A DNA stretch of 64,000 nt from Runella sp. CRIBMP (GTDB lineage Bacteria > Bacteroidota > Bacteroidia > Cytophagales > Spirosomataceae): NCBI RefSeq assembly GCF_009905605.1, contig NZ_JAAAKZ010000009.1:124001-188000 (forward strand), written 5' to 3'. Below, piece after piece: positions 34,006 through 43,629 of this stretch; the first letter of the stretch is position 1; every line of letters starts with the position of its first letter. The translations under genes were made by a program, and so were the position numbers. Under the pieces are notes generated by a model. It had not been told where the DNA came from, did no database searches, and was given only the letters and a program-made list of their open reading frames with translations.

Positions 34006-35234
34006 GAGTTGAAATAATAAGAGGTTAAACTGCGAAGAAATAACCGGATAGGCAGGCGAATAAAAATCAGCATTTCTTCCCAAAGGTTGGTCTCTTCATC
34101 CAAAAATCGCAGAATACGGGGTACGGGCTGGGTTTCAAAAAGGCGTTGAAACACGGCTTTACCTCGGTTAGGGTAGCGGTATAAAATTTGTAAAAGTAGG
34201 TGGTCATAAAATCGAAATCGCCGCGACCGCCGCATCGTGGGTAGTGGTTTCTGTTGTTTGAGGGCTGTAGCAAGGGCTTTGGCGTAGGCTTGCATCCGCC
34301 GAAATCCATAACCTGTGGTGGGCTTGATGGCTCCGCCCAAAGTACCGAGGTAGATGAGGCGGGTTTGGGCACTCAGGTACTTTCGTTGCATATCAAATTG
34401 GGGTGTCATTGGAATTGCGCCTTCTTCTTCCTCCAAAATTTGATAATTAATGTTTTTTTTGAGCATATAATCACTCAATGCCGCATCGGCTTCATCTCTC
34501 GTGAGCCTAAACTCCCCAAATCGGGTTATTTCGACCAGAGCCTCGGTACTCGAAAAAGGCAACTCGTACATGAATTGAGTACTGCCGTTTTGGGCTATAT
34601 CAAATCGCATGAGGGTGGCGCAGGTCTCATCAAATACAGGTTCAGCGGTTCGGACGCGCCAGCCGACAAAGGTTTGCCACAAAAAGAGTCTGTTTTTATT
34701 TCTTTCTTGATTGCCCAAAAATACAGAGAGTGGATTGGAAGAACCAAGTTCGCCATTTGGCTGACCGGGTATGGCCGACATAAATACTTGACTGCTCCAC
34801 CAAGTATCATCGGTGGTTTTTATCCTAACTTTTGCTCCAGTGTCGTCAATTTCTACAACGGTCATTGTGCGCCAGACAATGTTGGCGCAACCCGCAAGTT
34901 GTTGTCTGATAGATGCGTAAAAATCGGCACTGCGTACGTGATGATAGGAATAAGGGGATAAATCATTGCGTTGGGAGAGGTCGTGGGGATTGAAAATAGA
35001 AGACCACGATTGGCTAATCATTTGGTTGGGAGTTAATGGTGAGGTTGACCAATAACACCATGTACGGTCGTTATGCTTTGTTGAATCACTTTCTACAATG
35101 CATAAATGCTTGGTATTCAGTAGTCCCTGCTCAAAAAGTGATAGAGCCAGCCAAAGACCAGACGCCCCCGCACCCACGATTGTATAATCAAAAAAAGCTA
35201 AAGTGTCTGTTGAAATGAGGGAGGGGGATGTCAT
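34002..35234 (-). CDS. crtY: Lycopene beta-cyclase CrtY
   Basis: A 410-aa flavoprotein of the CrtY/CrtL family that closes both ends of lycopene to beta-carotene. The FAD-binding GxGxxG motif is in YTIVGAGASGLWLAL near residues 17-31, and the family block DDRTWCYWS-like sequence follows as NDRTWCYWS near 55. A second block near residue 290-310 (GTLGGAIKPTTGYGF) matches the conserved C-terminal substrate region. It is the first gene of a crtY-blh unit; earlier carotenoid genes (crtE, crtB, crtI) are not in the window. Confidence 0.93.
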   Translation of the reverse strand: MTSPSLISTDTLAFFDYTIVGAGASGLWLALSLFEQGLLNTKHLCIVESDSTKHNDRTWCYWSTSPLTPNQMISQSWSSIFNPHDLSQRNDLSPYSYHHVRSADFYASIRQQLAGCANIVWRTMTVVEIDDTGAKVRIKTTDDTWWSSQVFMSAIPGQPNGELGSSNPLSVFLGNQERNKNRLFLWQTFVGWRVRTAEPVFDETCATLMRFDIAQNGSTQFMYELPFSSTEALVEITRFGEFRLTRDEADAALSDYMLKKNINYQILEEEEGAIPMTPQFDMQRKYLSAQTRLIYLGTLGGAIKPTTGYGFRRMQAYAKALATALKQQKPLPTMRRSRRFRFYDHLLLQILYRYPNRGKAVFQRLFETQPVPRILRFLDEETNLWEEMLIFIRLPIRLFLRSLTSYYFNS

Positions 35235-35560
35235 TATTTAATCTCGGTAGGTGGGTGTGAGGCCAACAATAGACATGCTGGTAGAAGCATTTTTAGAAAG
35301 TTTTTGCTTTTGAGCTTACAACATTTTGTTATTTAAGATTGTTTTGCCGCACGTCAAAGCCACGGAATACCTTCTTATCCCCTTAAATCCTATCCACTCG
35401 TATTTCGTTTTTTAAATTATTTTATTAATTTGCTTCCCAATTGTATTATAACTATTTCTGATTTTATTATTAAATTAACGATATGTATTGCATCGCAGAA
35501 ATAGACAATAAAACTCCCTAATCGACACTATTTAATTAACCTTCAAACCCCTCCCATTTC
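35235..35560. other. AT-rich divergent intergenic region
   Basis: 326 nt between the divergent crtY and GH109 genes. It probably contains both promoters. The stretch 35400-35520 is strongly AT-rich; I found no ORF, hairpin or clear consensus promoter. Confidence 0.55.
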
Positions 35561-36964
35561 ATGAAAAATTTCTTGGAACGCCGTTCGTTTTTGAAAGCAT
35601 CGGCGGCGATAGGTTCCGCTTTAGGATTACCTTTTATTTCCAAAGCCAATAACAATTCTGTTGAGGCGCAAATCGAACGGGCCAATTTTGCACCCAAGCC
35701 CGTGGGTAAGTCAGTCATTGGTCTCAAGATGCCACCCATTGCCCAAGTCCGTGTCGCCTTTATTGGGGTAGGAAACCGTGGTTCGGGTCACGTGAAGCTC
35801 GTTCACGCTTGCGGAGCAAAGGCTAAAATTGTGGCGGTTTGTGATATTCAAGAGCGTTACACCAATCGTACAAAGCAATGGTTGGAAAAACAGGGCGTAA
35901 ATGATGTTGCTTACTACCACACCAAAGTGGATGCTTGGAAAGAAATGTGTCGCCGCGATGATATTGACCTTGTCATCATCGCTACGCCTTGGGAAGACCA
36001 CGTACCCATGTGCGTTTATGCCATGCAACAGGGCAAACACGCAGCTACCGAAGTGCCCGCAGCGTATACTTTGGAAGATTGCTGGAAGTTGGTCAATACC
36101 GCCGAGCAAACCCAGCGTAACTGTATGATGTTAGAAAATGTCTGCTACGGTGACGAAGAATTATGGCTGCTCAACATGGCTAATGAAGGTCTTTTTGGCA
36201 CCCTTACCTACGCGGAATGCGGGTATATCCACGACCTACGCGAAATGCTTTTCTCCAAAACAGATTACTACAATATGTGGCGTATTCGTCACAACTATGC
36301 CCGCGACGGAAACCTGTATCCGATGCATGGTTTGGGGCCAGTTGCTCAATATATGAATATCGACCGTGGCGACCGCTTCAATCATTTGGTTTCGATGAGC
36401 AGTTTGGAAGCAAGCCTAAGTGAAGATTCGACCGTAATGACCGACCCTACGAATGAATTTCACGGTCGCAAAGGATTTAAGAAAGGTGATATGAACAACA
36501 CCTTGATTAAGACACATTTAGGTCGCTCGATTTTGGTACAGCATGATATTGTTACGGCGCGTCCTTACAGTCGTATCAACATGTTGGCGGGCACAAAAGC
36601 GTTTCACATGGGCTATCCAAGTCATTTCTCGAAAAAAGGACAGGGCCACGGATTTTTGAAAGAAGAAGAATACAAGGCGCTCAGAGAGCAATACAAACAC
36701 CCGATTTGGGCCAAAATGAAAGACGAAATCGAGAAAAACGGCGGGCATGGCGGGATGGATTTTGTGCTGATTTACCGTTTGATTGATTGCTTCAATCGGG
36801 GTACGTCGCTAGATATGGATGTGTACGATGCGGCTTCATGGTCGTCGGTTACGCCACTTTCGGCGCTTTCGATTCAGGGGGGCAATGCGCCAGTTAAATT
36901 CCCTGATTTTACCCGGGGACGTTGGAAAGAAGCGCGGAAGCTAGGAATGCTGGTGAATGTGTAG
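35561..36964 (+). CDS. GH109-type (Gfo/Idh/MocA) glycosidase, probable alpha-N-acetylgalactosaminidase
   Basis: A 467-aa NAD-dependent glycosidase of family GH109. A Tat-type signal is present (ERRSFLKAS, with R7-R8). The Rossmann motif is VAFIGVGNRGSGH near residue 66, then VAVCDIQERY, the ATPWEDHVPM block near 145 and EVPAAYTLEDCW near 165. The C-terminal domain carries YPMHGLGPVAQY near 250, which includes the conserved His. GH109 enzymes remove alpha-GalNAc by an oxidation-elimination-reduction mechanism. It stands alone with its own terminator and is probably exported folded with cofactor. Confidence 0.9.
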   Translation: MKNFLERRSFLKASAAIGSALGLPFISKANNNSVEAQIERANFAPKPVGKSVIGLKMPPIAQVRVAFIGVGNRGSGHVKLVHACGAKAKIVAVCDIQERYTNRTKQWLEKQGVNDVAYYHTKVDAWKEMCRRDDIDLVIIATPWEDHVPMCVYAMQQGKHAATEVPAAYTLEDCWKLVNTAEQTQRNCMMLENVCYGDEELWLLNMANEGLFGTLTYAECGYIHDLREMLFSKTDYYNMWRIRHNYARDGNLYPMHGLGPVAQYMNIDRGDRFNHLVSMSSLEASLSEDSTVMTDPTNEFHGRKGFKKGDMNNTLIKTHLGRSILVQHDIVTARPYSRINMLAGTKAFHMGYPSHFSKKGQGHGFLKEEEYKALREQYKHPIWAKMKDEIEKNGGHGGMDFVLIYRLIDCFNRGTSLDMDVYDAASWSSVTPLSALSIQGGNAPVKFPDFTRGRWKEARKLGMLVNV

Positions 36965-36984
36965 AACTTGATGGGCATAAAAAG

Positions 36985-37016
36985 ATAAAGCCCCGCTATC
37001 GAGAGCGGGGCTTTAT
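36985..37016 (+). terminator. Terminator after the GH109 gene
   Basis: Perfect 13-bp stem (36985-36997 and 37004-37016) with a 6-nt loop and GC-rich core. Confidence 0.88.
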
Positions 37017-37093
37017 ACTGACTATTCCTAAACCCTTAACCTTTTCTACATGAAAAAACTAACTTTAAATTCTTTGCAGCTTTTCAAGAGTTA

Positions 37094-37558
37094 TTAAAAA
37101 CCGTTGAGCATGCTGATTGGTTCCCCAATGATTCTTTCTGTGTCGTGGGCGGGAGTCAATGTTTCCCAATCTACAGTCCAGAGAAAATTTATATTGTGTG
37201 CCGTTTTGCGAACATTCTCGAGCCAAATTTTTGCATTTTCGTCATTGCTGCTCTTCATGGCATGATTCAACAACTTCACTGCACTTTTAAACTCTTGCTG
37301 CTTTTCGGCGTTTACATTCACTAACTTGGACGGGCTTTGGTTGTATAAAGTCACAACTTCTGTAAAAACTTTCCACTCGTCCTGCTCAATAAAAGGCGTA
37401 AAATGATCGGTAATGTACTGTTCAAATGCCTTTTCTCTTCCTTTTGATAAACCCGCGGTATTTACGGTAATTTTATCATCTTTTGCGTTTGATTCGATTG
37501 AAATTAAACCCAAACAGAATCCTATTACAAATATAATTAACTTAACTGGGTATTTCAT
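37094..37558 (-). CDS. Secreted protein of unknown function (154 aa)
   Basis: A 154-aa protein with an N-terminal signal peptide (YPVKLIIFVIGFCLGLIS, cleavage after SNA near residue 25). The mature part is mostly alpha-helical and charged, with no recognised motif. I chose the Met at 37558; 13 extra codons upstream do not add a better signal. It has an excellent Bacteroidota promoter just upstream (37595-37625) and two copies of a palindromic operator-like site beyond that, so it is probably a regulated single gene. Confidence 0.7.
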   Translation of the reverse strand: MKYPVKLIIFVIGFCLGLISIESNAKDDKITVNTAGLSKGREKAFEQYITDHFTPFIEQDEWKVFTEVVTLYNQSPSKLVNVNAEKQQEFKSAVKLLNHAMKSSNDENAKIWLENVRKTAHNINFLWTVDWETLTPAHDTERIIGEPISMLNGF

Positions 37559-37594
37559 AATATAGTTCAATTCTCTTCTACTGATTGAACGATA

Positions 37595-37625
37595 CAAAGG
37601 TACGGCAAGATTTTATAAGTCCAAA
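37595..37625 (-). promoter_or_regulatory. Bacteroidota-type promoter for the 37094-37558 gene
   Basis: On the minus strand: -33 TTTG (37622-37625), a 19-nt spacer, and -7 TACCTTTG (37595-37602), an exact TAnnTTTG match. The start codon is 36 nt downstream. Confidence 0.8.
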
Positions 37626-37643
37626 TTTTTGTTTTTCGTTATT

Positions 37644-37658
37644 CGGAATAATATTCTG
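37644..37658. promoter_or_regulatory. Palindromic operator-like site, copy 1
   Basis: CGGAATAATATTCTG, with the 11-bp palindrome GAATA-n-TATTC. It lies 18 nt upstream of the -33 element of the 37094-37558 promoter. Confidence 0.6.
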
Positions 37659-37717
37659 TTTATTCTTTCATAAAACGCTGATTTTTAATAAAAAACAAAA
37701 TGTTTGTTTGAATATTT

Positions 37718-37732
37718 CGGAATATTATTCTG
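37718..37732. promoter_or_regulatory. Palindromic operator-like site, copy 2
   Basis: CGGAATATTATTCTG, the same palindrome with only the central base changed. Spacing from copy 1 is 74 nt, about seven helical turns. Confidence 0.6.
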
Positions 37733-37798
37733 ATTAAAATAGTACAACTTTAATAAAATTTTTATTTACAAAAAAGCAAAATTCTTTAAAAAGTACAA

Positions 37799-38359
37799 TC
37801 ATTGATTGAAATTATTCATAGCATTCTGGAGTCCTAAAGTACAAAAACTAAGTATTGCTTCTCCTGCACGGTCCAAATCAATGAGTAATTCTTCGAAACT
37901 ATTTTCGGGAAAATTACTTAAAACATATTTTACTTGTTGTCCACGGGGAAAATCATCGCCAACCCCAAACCGTAACCGGGTGTATTCCTGAGTGCCCAGC
38001 AATTCTTCAATATTTCGTAAGCCGTTATGACCACCGCTGGAGCCTTTGGGTTTGATTCGAATCTTGCCCTGTGGAAGTTGAATCTCATCCGTAACGACCA
38101 ACACATTCTCAACGGGGATTTTCCACGCGTCCATGTAGTAGCGCACGGCTTTGCCGCTGAGGTTCATATAGGTAGTCGGTTTGATAAAGTAAATTTGCCG
38201 CCCTTTGTATTTAAACTCGGCGGTATAGGCTAGTTTTTGCATCGAAAACTTAAAGTCATGTTGGGCGGCCAGTCGGTCAAGTACCATAAAGCCTACATTG
38301 TGGCGTGTAAATGCGTATTCAGGTCCAATGTTGCCGAGACCTACGACGAGGTATTTCAT
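37799..38359 (-). CDS. pth: Peptidyl-tRNA hydrolase
   Basis: A 186-aa cytosolic esterase that frees peptides from prematurely released peptidyl-tRNA. N10 and the catalytic His20 are in place (GLGNIGPEY...RHNVGF). The family blocks KPTTYMNLSGKAV near residue 60 and GSSGGHNGLRNI near 106 are intact. Length is normal. It is the last gene of a minus-strand run with hslV 43 nt upstream. Confidence 0.95.
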   Translation of the reverse strand: MKYLVVGLGNIGPEYAFTRHNVGFMVLDRLAAQHDFKFSMQKLAYTAEFKYKGRQIYFIKPTTYMNLSGKAVRYYMDAWKIPVENVLVVTDEIQLPQGKIRIKPKGSSGGHNGLRNIEELLGTQEYTRLRFGVGDDFPRGQQVKYVLSNFPENSFEELLIDLDRAGEAILSFCTLGLQNAMNNFNQ

Positions 38360-38402
38360 AGAAAGTGTAATTGATTATAAAACAAAAAAGTGAATCCAGT
38401 CT

Positions 38403-38945
38403 TTATTCTTTGACTTTCTCCACTACCAGATTGTGGTTGGTATAGATACAAATATCAGCGGCAATGTGGAGACTTTCGCGGACCATATCTTCGGCAGAAA
38501 GGTGCTGTGCGTGTTTTTTGAGCGCCAAGGCTGCACTTTGGGCAAACATCGCTCCTGAGCCGATAGCGGCTACCTGATTGTCGGGTTCGAGTACATCGCC
38601 GGTGCCTGAGATAACGAGCAGCTCTTCTTTTCCCGCCACAATCATCATGGCTTCCAATTTTCGAAGGTATCGGTCGGTGCGCCAGTCTTTGGCGAGTTCG
38701 ATGGCGGCGCGTTTGAGGTTGCCGCCGTAGGCATTGAGTTTTTCTTCAAAACGCTCGATGAGCGTAAACGCGTCGGCGGTGGAGCCCGCAAATCCCGCAA
38801 TTACTTTTCCGCCAGCTAAGCTTCTTACTTTACGAACGTTGCTTTTGGCCACGGTATTTCCCATGGTGGCCTGCCCGTCGGCGCCTACTACTACTTCTCC
38901 GTTATGAATGATACCTACTACGGTTGTGGCATGAATTGGTTGCAT
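38403..38945 (-). CDS. hslV: ATP-dependent protease peptidase subunit HslV
   Basis: A 180-aa threonine peptidase, the proteolytic half of HslUV. The start at 38945 gives [12 protein letters not shown]; the pro-peptide is removed before TT so that Thr7 becomes the nucleophile. The following [12 protein letters not shown] and [17 protein letters not shown] blocks are typical. A longer frame reaches back into aceF but its extra residues are not HslV-like. The ATPase subunit HslU is not encoded in this window. The gene lies between aceF and pth. Confidence 0.94.
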   Translation of the reverse strand: MQPIHATTVVGIIHNGEVVVGADGQATMGNTVAKSNVRKVRSLAGGKVIAGFAGSTADAFTLIERFEEKLNAYGGNLKRAAIELAKDWRTDRYLRKLEAMMIVAGKEELLVISGTGDVLEPDNQVAAIGSGAMFAQSAALALKKHAQHLSAEDMVRESLHIAADICIYTNHNLVVEKVKE

Positions 38946-38994
38946 GATATAAATGAGTCTGATGATTGAAAACAATTGAAAAACAATAAAAAAT

Positions 38995-39025
38995 CCCTCT
39001 CCTAAAAAATGAAAGTAGGAGAGGG
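38995..39025 (-). terminator. Terminator after the pyruvate dehydrogenase E2 gene
   Basis: A 10-bp stem CCCTCTCCTA/TAGGAGAGGG (38995-39004 and 39016-39025). On the minus strand it is followed by a T-rich tail, so it ends aceF just before hslV. Confidence 0.75.
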
Positions 39026-39054
39026 ACTGAGGTCGGCCGCTGCCGTGAGGTTGA

Positions 39055-40677
39055 TTATACCAACATTCCGAGCGGGTTCTCCAACAGTTTTTTAAACGTT
39101 TGGAGGAAGGCCGAGCCAGTAGCGCCATCTACCACGCGGTGGTCGCAAGAGAGCGTTACTTTCATGATATTTGTGGGATAAATCGTGCCGTCTTCTTTGA
39201 ACGCGGCTACTTTCTTGATGCCACCCACGGCCATGATACACGAATCTGGCGGATTGATAATGGCCGTAAATTCGTCGATTCCAAACATTCCAAGGTTTGA
39301 AATTGAGAATGTATTGCCTTCCCAATCTTTAGGTTGAAGTTTTTTGTCCTTGGCTTTGGCGGCCATTTCTTTCACTTCTCCGGCAATAATGGAAAGTACT
39401 TTCTTGTCGGCGTCACGCACTACGGGAACCAACAGACCTTCGTCAACGGCTACCGCTACCCCAATATTTACATAGTGGTATTTGCGAATCTTATCACCTA
39501 ACCACGCAGAGTTAACGGCAGGATGTTGTTTCAATGCCAAAGCTGCGGCTTTGATGACCATGTCGTTAAATGATATTTTGACTGGGCTAACTTCGTTGAT
39601 TTTGCCGCGCAATTCCATGGCTTTGTCCATAGTAATTTCCATGGTCAGGTAAAAATGCGGAGCTGTAAACAAACTTTCGCTCAAACGACGGGCAATGGTT
39701 TTGCGCATTTGCGATACCGGCACGTCCTCGTATTCGCCCACGGGCGCTGGAGCGGCGGCGGGTGCAGGAGCAGCGGCTTGTGGTACTGGAGCTGGAGTGG
39801 CTACGGGCTTTGCAGGTGCTGATTGCGCGGCATCAATGTCTTTCTTAACAATGCGTCCGCCTTCGCCCGAACCCGTGATTTTGGTTAAATCAACGTTTTT
39901 GTCTTTTGCCAACGCTTTTGCCAATGGCGACGCCTTAATGCGAGCGTCGGCACCGTTGTCGGAGACTTGCGGGGCCTGAGCTGCAGCAGGCGTTGCGGCG
40001 GGAGCAGGTGCAGCGACTGCTGCGGGGGCTGGTTGACCATCGCTGTTCAATAAAGCTTGGTAATCAGCGCCGTCTTCGCCAATGATAGCAATGACACCAT
40101 CTACGGCGACGGCTTCTCCTTCTTTGGCTCCAACGTAGAGCAAGGTGCCGTCTTCGTAGTTTTCAAGTTCCATGGTGGCTTTGTCGGTTTCGACTTCGGC
40201 CAGAATATCGCCTGATTTTACTTTGTCTCCTACTTTTTTTAGCCACGCTACCAGTACCCCTTCGGTCATGGTATCGCTCATTTTTGGCATTCTTACAATC
40301 GTCGCGTTGACATTTGCGGCGGGCGCAGGGGCTGATACTGCGGGAGCAGGTGCCGCCGCTGGTTGCTCAGCGGGAGCTGCGGCAGGTGCTGGTTGAGCTG
40401 GAGCAGCGCCGCCATCAAGAAGCGCCTTGTAATCTTCGCCGGGCGCACCCACGATTGCCATGATGCCATCTACGGGTACGGCTGCGCCTTTTTCTACGCC
40501 AATGTACAAAAGTGTACCTTCTTGGTACGACTCCAAGTCCATGGTCGCTTTATCGGTTTCTACTTCGGCAATGATATCGCCTGATTTAATTACATCTCCT
40601 ACTTTCTTGTTCCAAGCTGCTATGACGCCTTCGGTCATGGTATCGGACATCTTGGGCATTCGGATTACTTCTGCCAT
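39055..40677 (-). CDS. aceF: Pyruvate dehydrogenase E2 (dihydrolipoamide acetyltransferase)
   Basis: A 540-aa E2 core protein with two lipoyl domains, each with the lipoylated Lys in an ETDKATM motif (K43 and ~K171). Ala/Pro-rich linkers separate them, then an E3/E1-binding domain ([17 protein letters not shown] near 250) and a C-terminal acetyltransferase domain ending in the active-site [11 protein letters not shown]. It passes acetyl groups from E1 to CoA. Neither E1 nor E3 is nearby. The Ala/Pro linkers make the DNA locally repetitive. Confidence 0.95.
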   Translation of the reverse strand: MAEVIRMPKMSDTMTEGVIAAWNKKVGDVIKSGDIIAEVETDKATMDLESYQEGTLLYIGVEKGAAVPVDGIMAIVGAPGEDYKALLDGGAAPAQPAPAAAPAEQPAAAPAPAVSAPAPAANVNATIVRMPKMSDTMTEGVLVAWLKKVGDKVKSGDILAEVETDKATMELENYEDGTLLYVGAKEGEAVAVDGVIAIIGEDGADYQALLNSDGQPAPAAVAAPAPAATPAAAQAPQVSDNGADARIKASPLAKALAKDKNVDLTKITGSGEGGRIVKKDIDAAQSAPAKPVATPAPVPQAAAPAPAAAPAPVGEYEDVPVSQMRKTIARRLSESLFTAPHFYLTMEITMDKAMELRGKINEVSPVKISFNDMVIKAAALALKQHPAVNSAWLGDKIRKYHYVNIGVAVAVDEGLLVPVVRDADKKVLSIIAGEVKEMAAKAKDKKLQPKDWEGNTFSISNLGMFGIDEFTAIINPPDSCIMAVGGIKKVAAFKEDGTIYPTNIMKVTLSCDHRVVDGATGSAFLQTFKKLLENPLGMLV

Positions 40678-40767
40678 ATGAGTGAGAATGAATAGGGAAT
40701 AGTTCCTTTAAGTTTCGAGTGTCAAAATTAGTAGAAACACTCAAAAGTCGTTTATTTCTTTCAGAAA

Positions 40768-41357
40768 TTAGTTCGATGTTTGTTCATTAAAAATCACTCC
40801 GCTGTATAATTCGGCAAGCGGAATTTCAGCTTCGATAGAATCTAACTGCACCATTTGGTCCAATTGCTCATACACCAGTATTGCCAAGTCTTTTCGTCTA
40901 TTTTAAAAAATACTTCTACCAACGGAAAGCGTTGCTCAATTAATACATATTCCCTGAAAGTTGGAATTTGACGGTATTTTTTAAATTTCTCACCTCGGTC
41001 GTACGATTCTGAACTTTCGGAAAGCACTTCTACAATCAGCACGGGATTTTTGGCGGCTTCGGGATTCTCAGCAAAGTATTCGACTGGGCCACAAATCACC
41101 GATGCATCAGCGTAGCGATATTTTTCCTCGTTGATGGCGATTTTTAGGTCGCTGTTGTAGGCATTGCACGGACGATTTTTGAGAACACGACGGAGTTCTC
41201 CACCTATATTGTTTCCAATAAGACTGTGTTTAACCGTTTCTCCAGCCATCGCAAATACTTCACCGCCTTCATACTCGTATTTAATGCCAGTTTGGCGTTC
41301 GAGTTCGAGGTATTCAGCAATGGTGTAAAATTGATGATTGTGTGCTGGCAAACCCAT
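40768..41357 (-). pseudogene. Uma2/DUF820 endonuclease-like gene with a 3' frameshift
   Basis: The protein begins as a normal Uma2 (DUF820) family member: FYTIAEYLELE, IKYEYEGGEVFAMAGET, and a PD-(D/E)xK core with NPVLIVEVLSESSESYDRGEKF. Near residue 158 the frame ends early (WCMSNWTKWCS). In the next frame the same DNA reads VYEQLDQMVQLDSIEAEIPL then AELYSG, exactly the family's C-terminus, and runs to a stop at 40768. One base appears lost near 40872-40880. The first 158 residues still cover the putative nuclease core, so a truncated product is possible. It follows lepA by 9 nt. Confidence 0.85.
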
Positions 41358-41366
41358 ATTTATGCA

Positions 41367-43154
41367 TTAATTAATCTTCAATACCGCCATAAATGCCTCT
41401 TGCGGGATTTCTACGCTACCGACCTGACGCATCCGTTTCTTTCCTTTTTTCTGTTTTTCCAATAGCTTACGTTTACGGGAAATATCCCCTCCGTAACACT
41501 TGGCCAACACGTCTTTACGCATAGCTTTGACGGTTTCGCGGGCAATGATTTTTTGCCCGATAGCGGCCTGAATGGCAATCTCAAACATCTGACGAGGAAT
41601 GAGTTCGCGTAATTTTTCGCAGAGTTTTTTTCCCCATTCGTAGGCTTTGGTACGGTGTACGATGGCCGAAAGGGCATCTATGCCGTCGCCGTTGAGCATC
41701 ACGTCGAGTTTAATCATGTCTGATTCGCGGTAATCCAACAGCTCATAGTCGAGCGAAGCATATCCGCGTGAGATGGTTTTTAACTTATCGAAAAAGTCAA
41801 ATACTACTTCGGCCAACGGCATTTCAAACACCAACTCCACACGCTCGGCGGTGAGGTAATTTTGGTTTTTGAGCAGGCCGCGCTTGTCCATACAAAGCTT
41901 CAAAATGGGCCCGATGTATTCAGACTTCGTGATGATTTGTGCTTTGATAAAAGGCTCCTCAATCCACTCAATATAGTTGGGTTCGGGCATTTCAGAAGGT
42001 GCACTTACTTCGAGCATGTTTCCTTTGGTGGTCACCACGTTGAATTTTACCGAAGGAACGGTCGTAATCACGGTCATGTCAAACTCCCGCTCTAGGCGTT
42101 CCTGCACGATTTCCATGTGCAACATTCCTAAGAAGCCGCAACGAAAACCGAAGCCCAACGCCGCCGACGTTTCGGGTTCCCACACGAGGGCAGCATCGTT
42201 GAGTTGAAGCTTTTCCATGGCTTCTCGCATTTCTTCAAACTCGCTGGTTTCGACGGGGTAAAGTCCTGCAAAAACCATTGGTTTTACTTCTTCAAAACCT
42301 TTGATAGGCTCCTTGGAAGGTTTATCTACGTGCGTGATTGTATCCCCAACTTTTACTTCACGAGCTACTTTGATACCCGAAATCAAGTACCCTACATCGC
42401 CGCATTCAATCACATCTTTGGGCTCTTTTTCCAGACGTAGTGTCCCGATTTCATCGGCGTTGTATTCTTTGCCCGTGGCCACAAATTTTACCTTGTCGCC
42501 TTTGCGAATGCTACCGTTCTGAACGCGGAAAATTACTTCAATACCGCGATAAGAATTAAAAACGGAGTCAAAAATCAGGGCTTGGAGTTCAATATCAGGA
42601 TTGCCTTTTGGGGCAGGAACACGCTCAATAATTGCCGATAAAATTTCTTCAATTCCAATACCTGCTTTGCCTGAGGCAGGAATAATATCGTCGCGGTCGC
42701 AGCCGAGGAGGTCTTCCATTTCGTCTTTGACTTCTTCGGGCATGGCACCTGGAAGGTCAATTTTGTTCAAAACGGGGATGATGACCAACCCCTGATTCAT
42801 CGCCAAATACAGGTTGGAAATCGTTTGTGCCTCTACGCCCTGCGAAGCATCTACGAGCAACAGCGCGCCTTCGCAGGCAGCAATCGAGCGTGATACCTCG
42901 TAGCTAAAATCCACGTGGCCGGGCGTATCAATCAAATTAAGGGTGTACTTTTCGCCTTTATATAAATAGTCCATTTGGATGGCGTGGCTCTTAATAGTGA
43001 TACCGCGCTCACGCTCCAAATCCATGTCATCAAGTAGCTGGGCTTGCATTTGACGGTTAGTAACCGTCTTGGTAAACTCCAATAAGCGGTCGGCCAGCGT
43101 GCTTTTGCCGTGGTCAATGTGGGCAATAATGCAGAAATTACGAATGTGTTTCAT
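41367..43154 (-). CDS. lepA: Elongation factor 4 (LepA), ribosome-associated GTPase
   Basis: A 595-aa translational GTPase. G1 is AHIDHGKST near residue 9, followed by DTPGHVDF and NKIDLPGA. The EF-4-specific C-terminal domain with [24 protein letters not shown] is intact. It is thought to act on stalled or mis-translocated ribosomes. I chose the Met at 43154 ([12 protein letters not shown]); the upstream 17 codons come from an inverted-repeat element and are not conserved. Confidence 0.96.
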   Translation of the reverse strand: MKHIRNFCIIAHIDHGKSTLADRLLEFTKTVTNRQMQAQLLDDMDLERERGITIKSHAIQMDYLYKGEKYTLNLIDTPGHVDFSYEVSRSIAACEGALLLVDASQGVEAQTISNLYLAMNQGLVIIPVLNKIDLPGAMPEEVKDEMEDLLGCDRDDIIPASGKAGIGIEEILSAIIERVPAPKGNPDIELQALIFDSVFNSYRGIEVIFRVQNGSIRKGDKVKFVATGKEYNADEIGTLRLEKEPKDVIECGDVGYLISGIKVAREVKVGDTITHVDKPSKEPIKGFEEVKPMVFAGLYPVETSEFEEMREAMEKLQLNDAALVWEPETSAALGFGFRCGFLGMLHMEIVQERLEREFDMTVITTVPSVKFNVVTTKGNMLEVSAPSEMPEPNYIEWIEEPFIKAQIITKSEYIGPILKLCMDKRGLLKNQNYLTAERVELVFEMPLAEVVFDFFDKLKTISRGYASLDYELLDYRESDMIKLDVMLNGDGIDALSAIVHRTKAYEWGKKLCEKLRELIPRQMFEIAIQAAIGQKIIARETVKAMRKDVLAKCYGGDISRKRKLLEKQKKGKKRMRQVGSVEIPQEAFMAVLKIN

Positions 43155-43166
43155 TAAAAATTTAGT

Positions 43167-43233
43167 ATTGAGTGCAGCGTATTGAGTAGTAAGAGCTTGG
43201 TACAAAAACTGTACTCAATACTTAATACTCAAT
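43167..43233. repeat. Inverted repeat in the lepA leader
   Basis: Arms 43167-43188 and 43212-43233 are complementary at about 17 of 22 positions, with a 23-nt loop. The element sits immediately upstream of lepA and has no ORF in the loop. Confidence 0.65.
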
Positions 43234-43441
43234 GTGGTTTGCAAAATTACGTCAGATTAGCCGAATAACAGCGGCTTTGGTAGGATTGTTTGCCCAACAA
43301 TCGGTTGAAGTTGCATTTTAAGGTTATATGCCACCGTAGGGGTAAGTGCAATTATGAAACATAGTTTAACCGCTAAGTTTCAGATTGTGGGTAACCAATA
43401 TGTTACTTAAAGGTGACCTAAGGTTGCGTACCATTTATTTA

Positions 43442-43476
43442 CGATACTGGCTCCTGTTTTTCAGGAGCCAGTATCG
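43442..43476. terminator. Strong hairpin in the lepA upstream intergenic region
   Basis: A perfect 15-bp stem (43442-43456 and 43462-43476) with a T5 loop. On + it is followed by CTTTTCC. The nearest gene it could end is 43630-44019 on the minus strand, 150 nt away; otherwise it may end a short unannotated + transcript. The rest of 43234-43629 holds no clear ORF. Confidence 0.6.
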
Positions 43477-43629
43477 CTTTTCCTCACGTTATACTACCTT
43501 ATGTTTCAGTAAGGTATCCATTATGGTTACATTACATTAGAGATTATTTATTGGAGTGATGCTTTCACGTCCTACTTCATCTATTCTTCAGGACAATGTC
43601 GGATATTAATTGGAATTTTAAATTCTGAC

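Noticed and set aside
34254-34961. Plus-strand ORF of 235 aa antisense to crtY
   Set aside because: Shadow of the lycopene cyclase gene, whose family motifs are unambiguous.
40300-40450. Repetitive Ala/Pro codon tracts in aceF
   Set aside because: These are the normal flexible linkers between lipoyl domains, not a repeat element or CRISPR.
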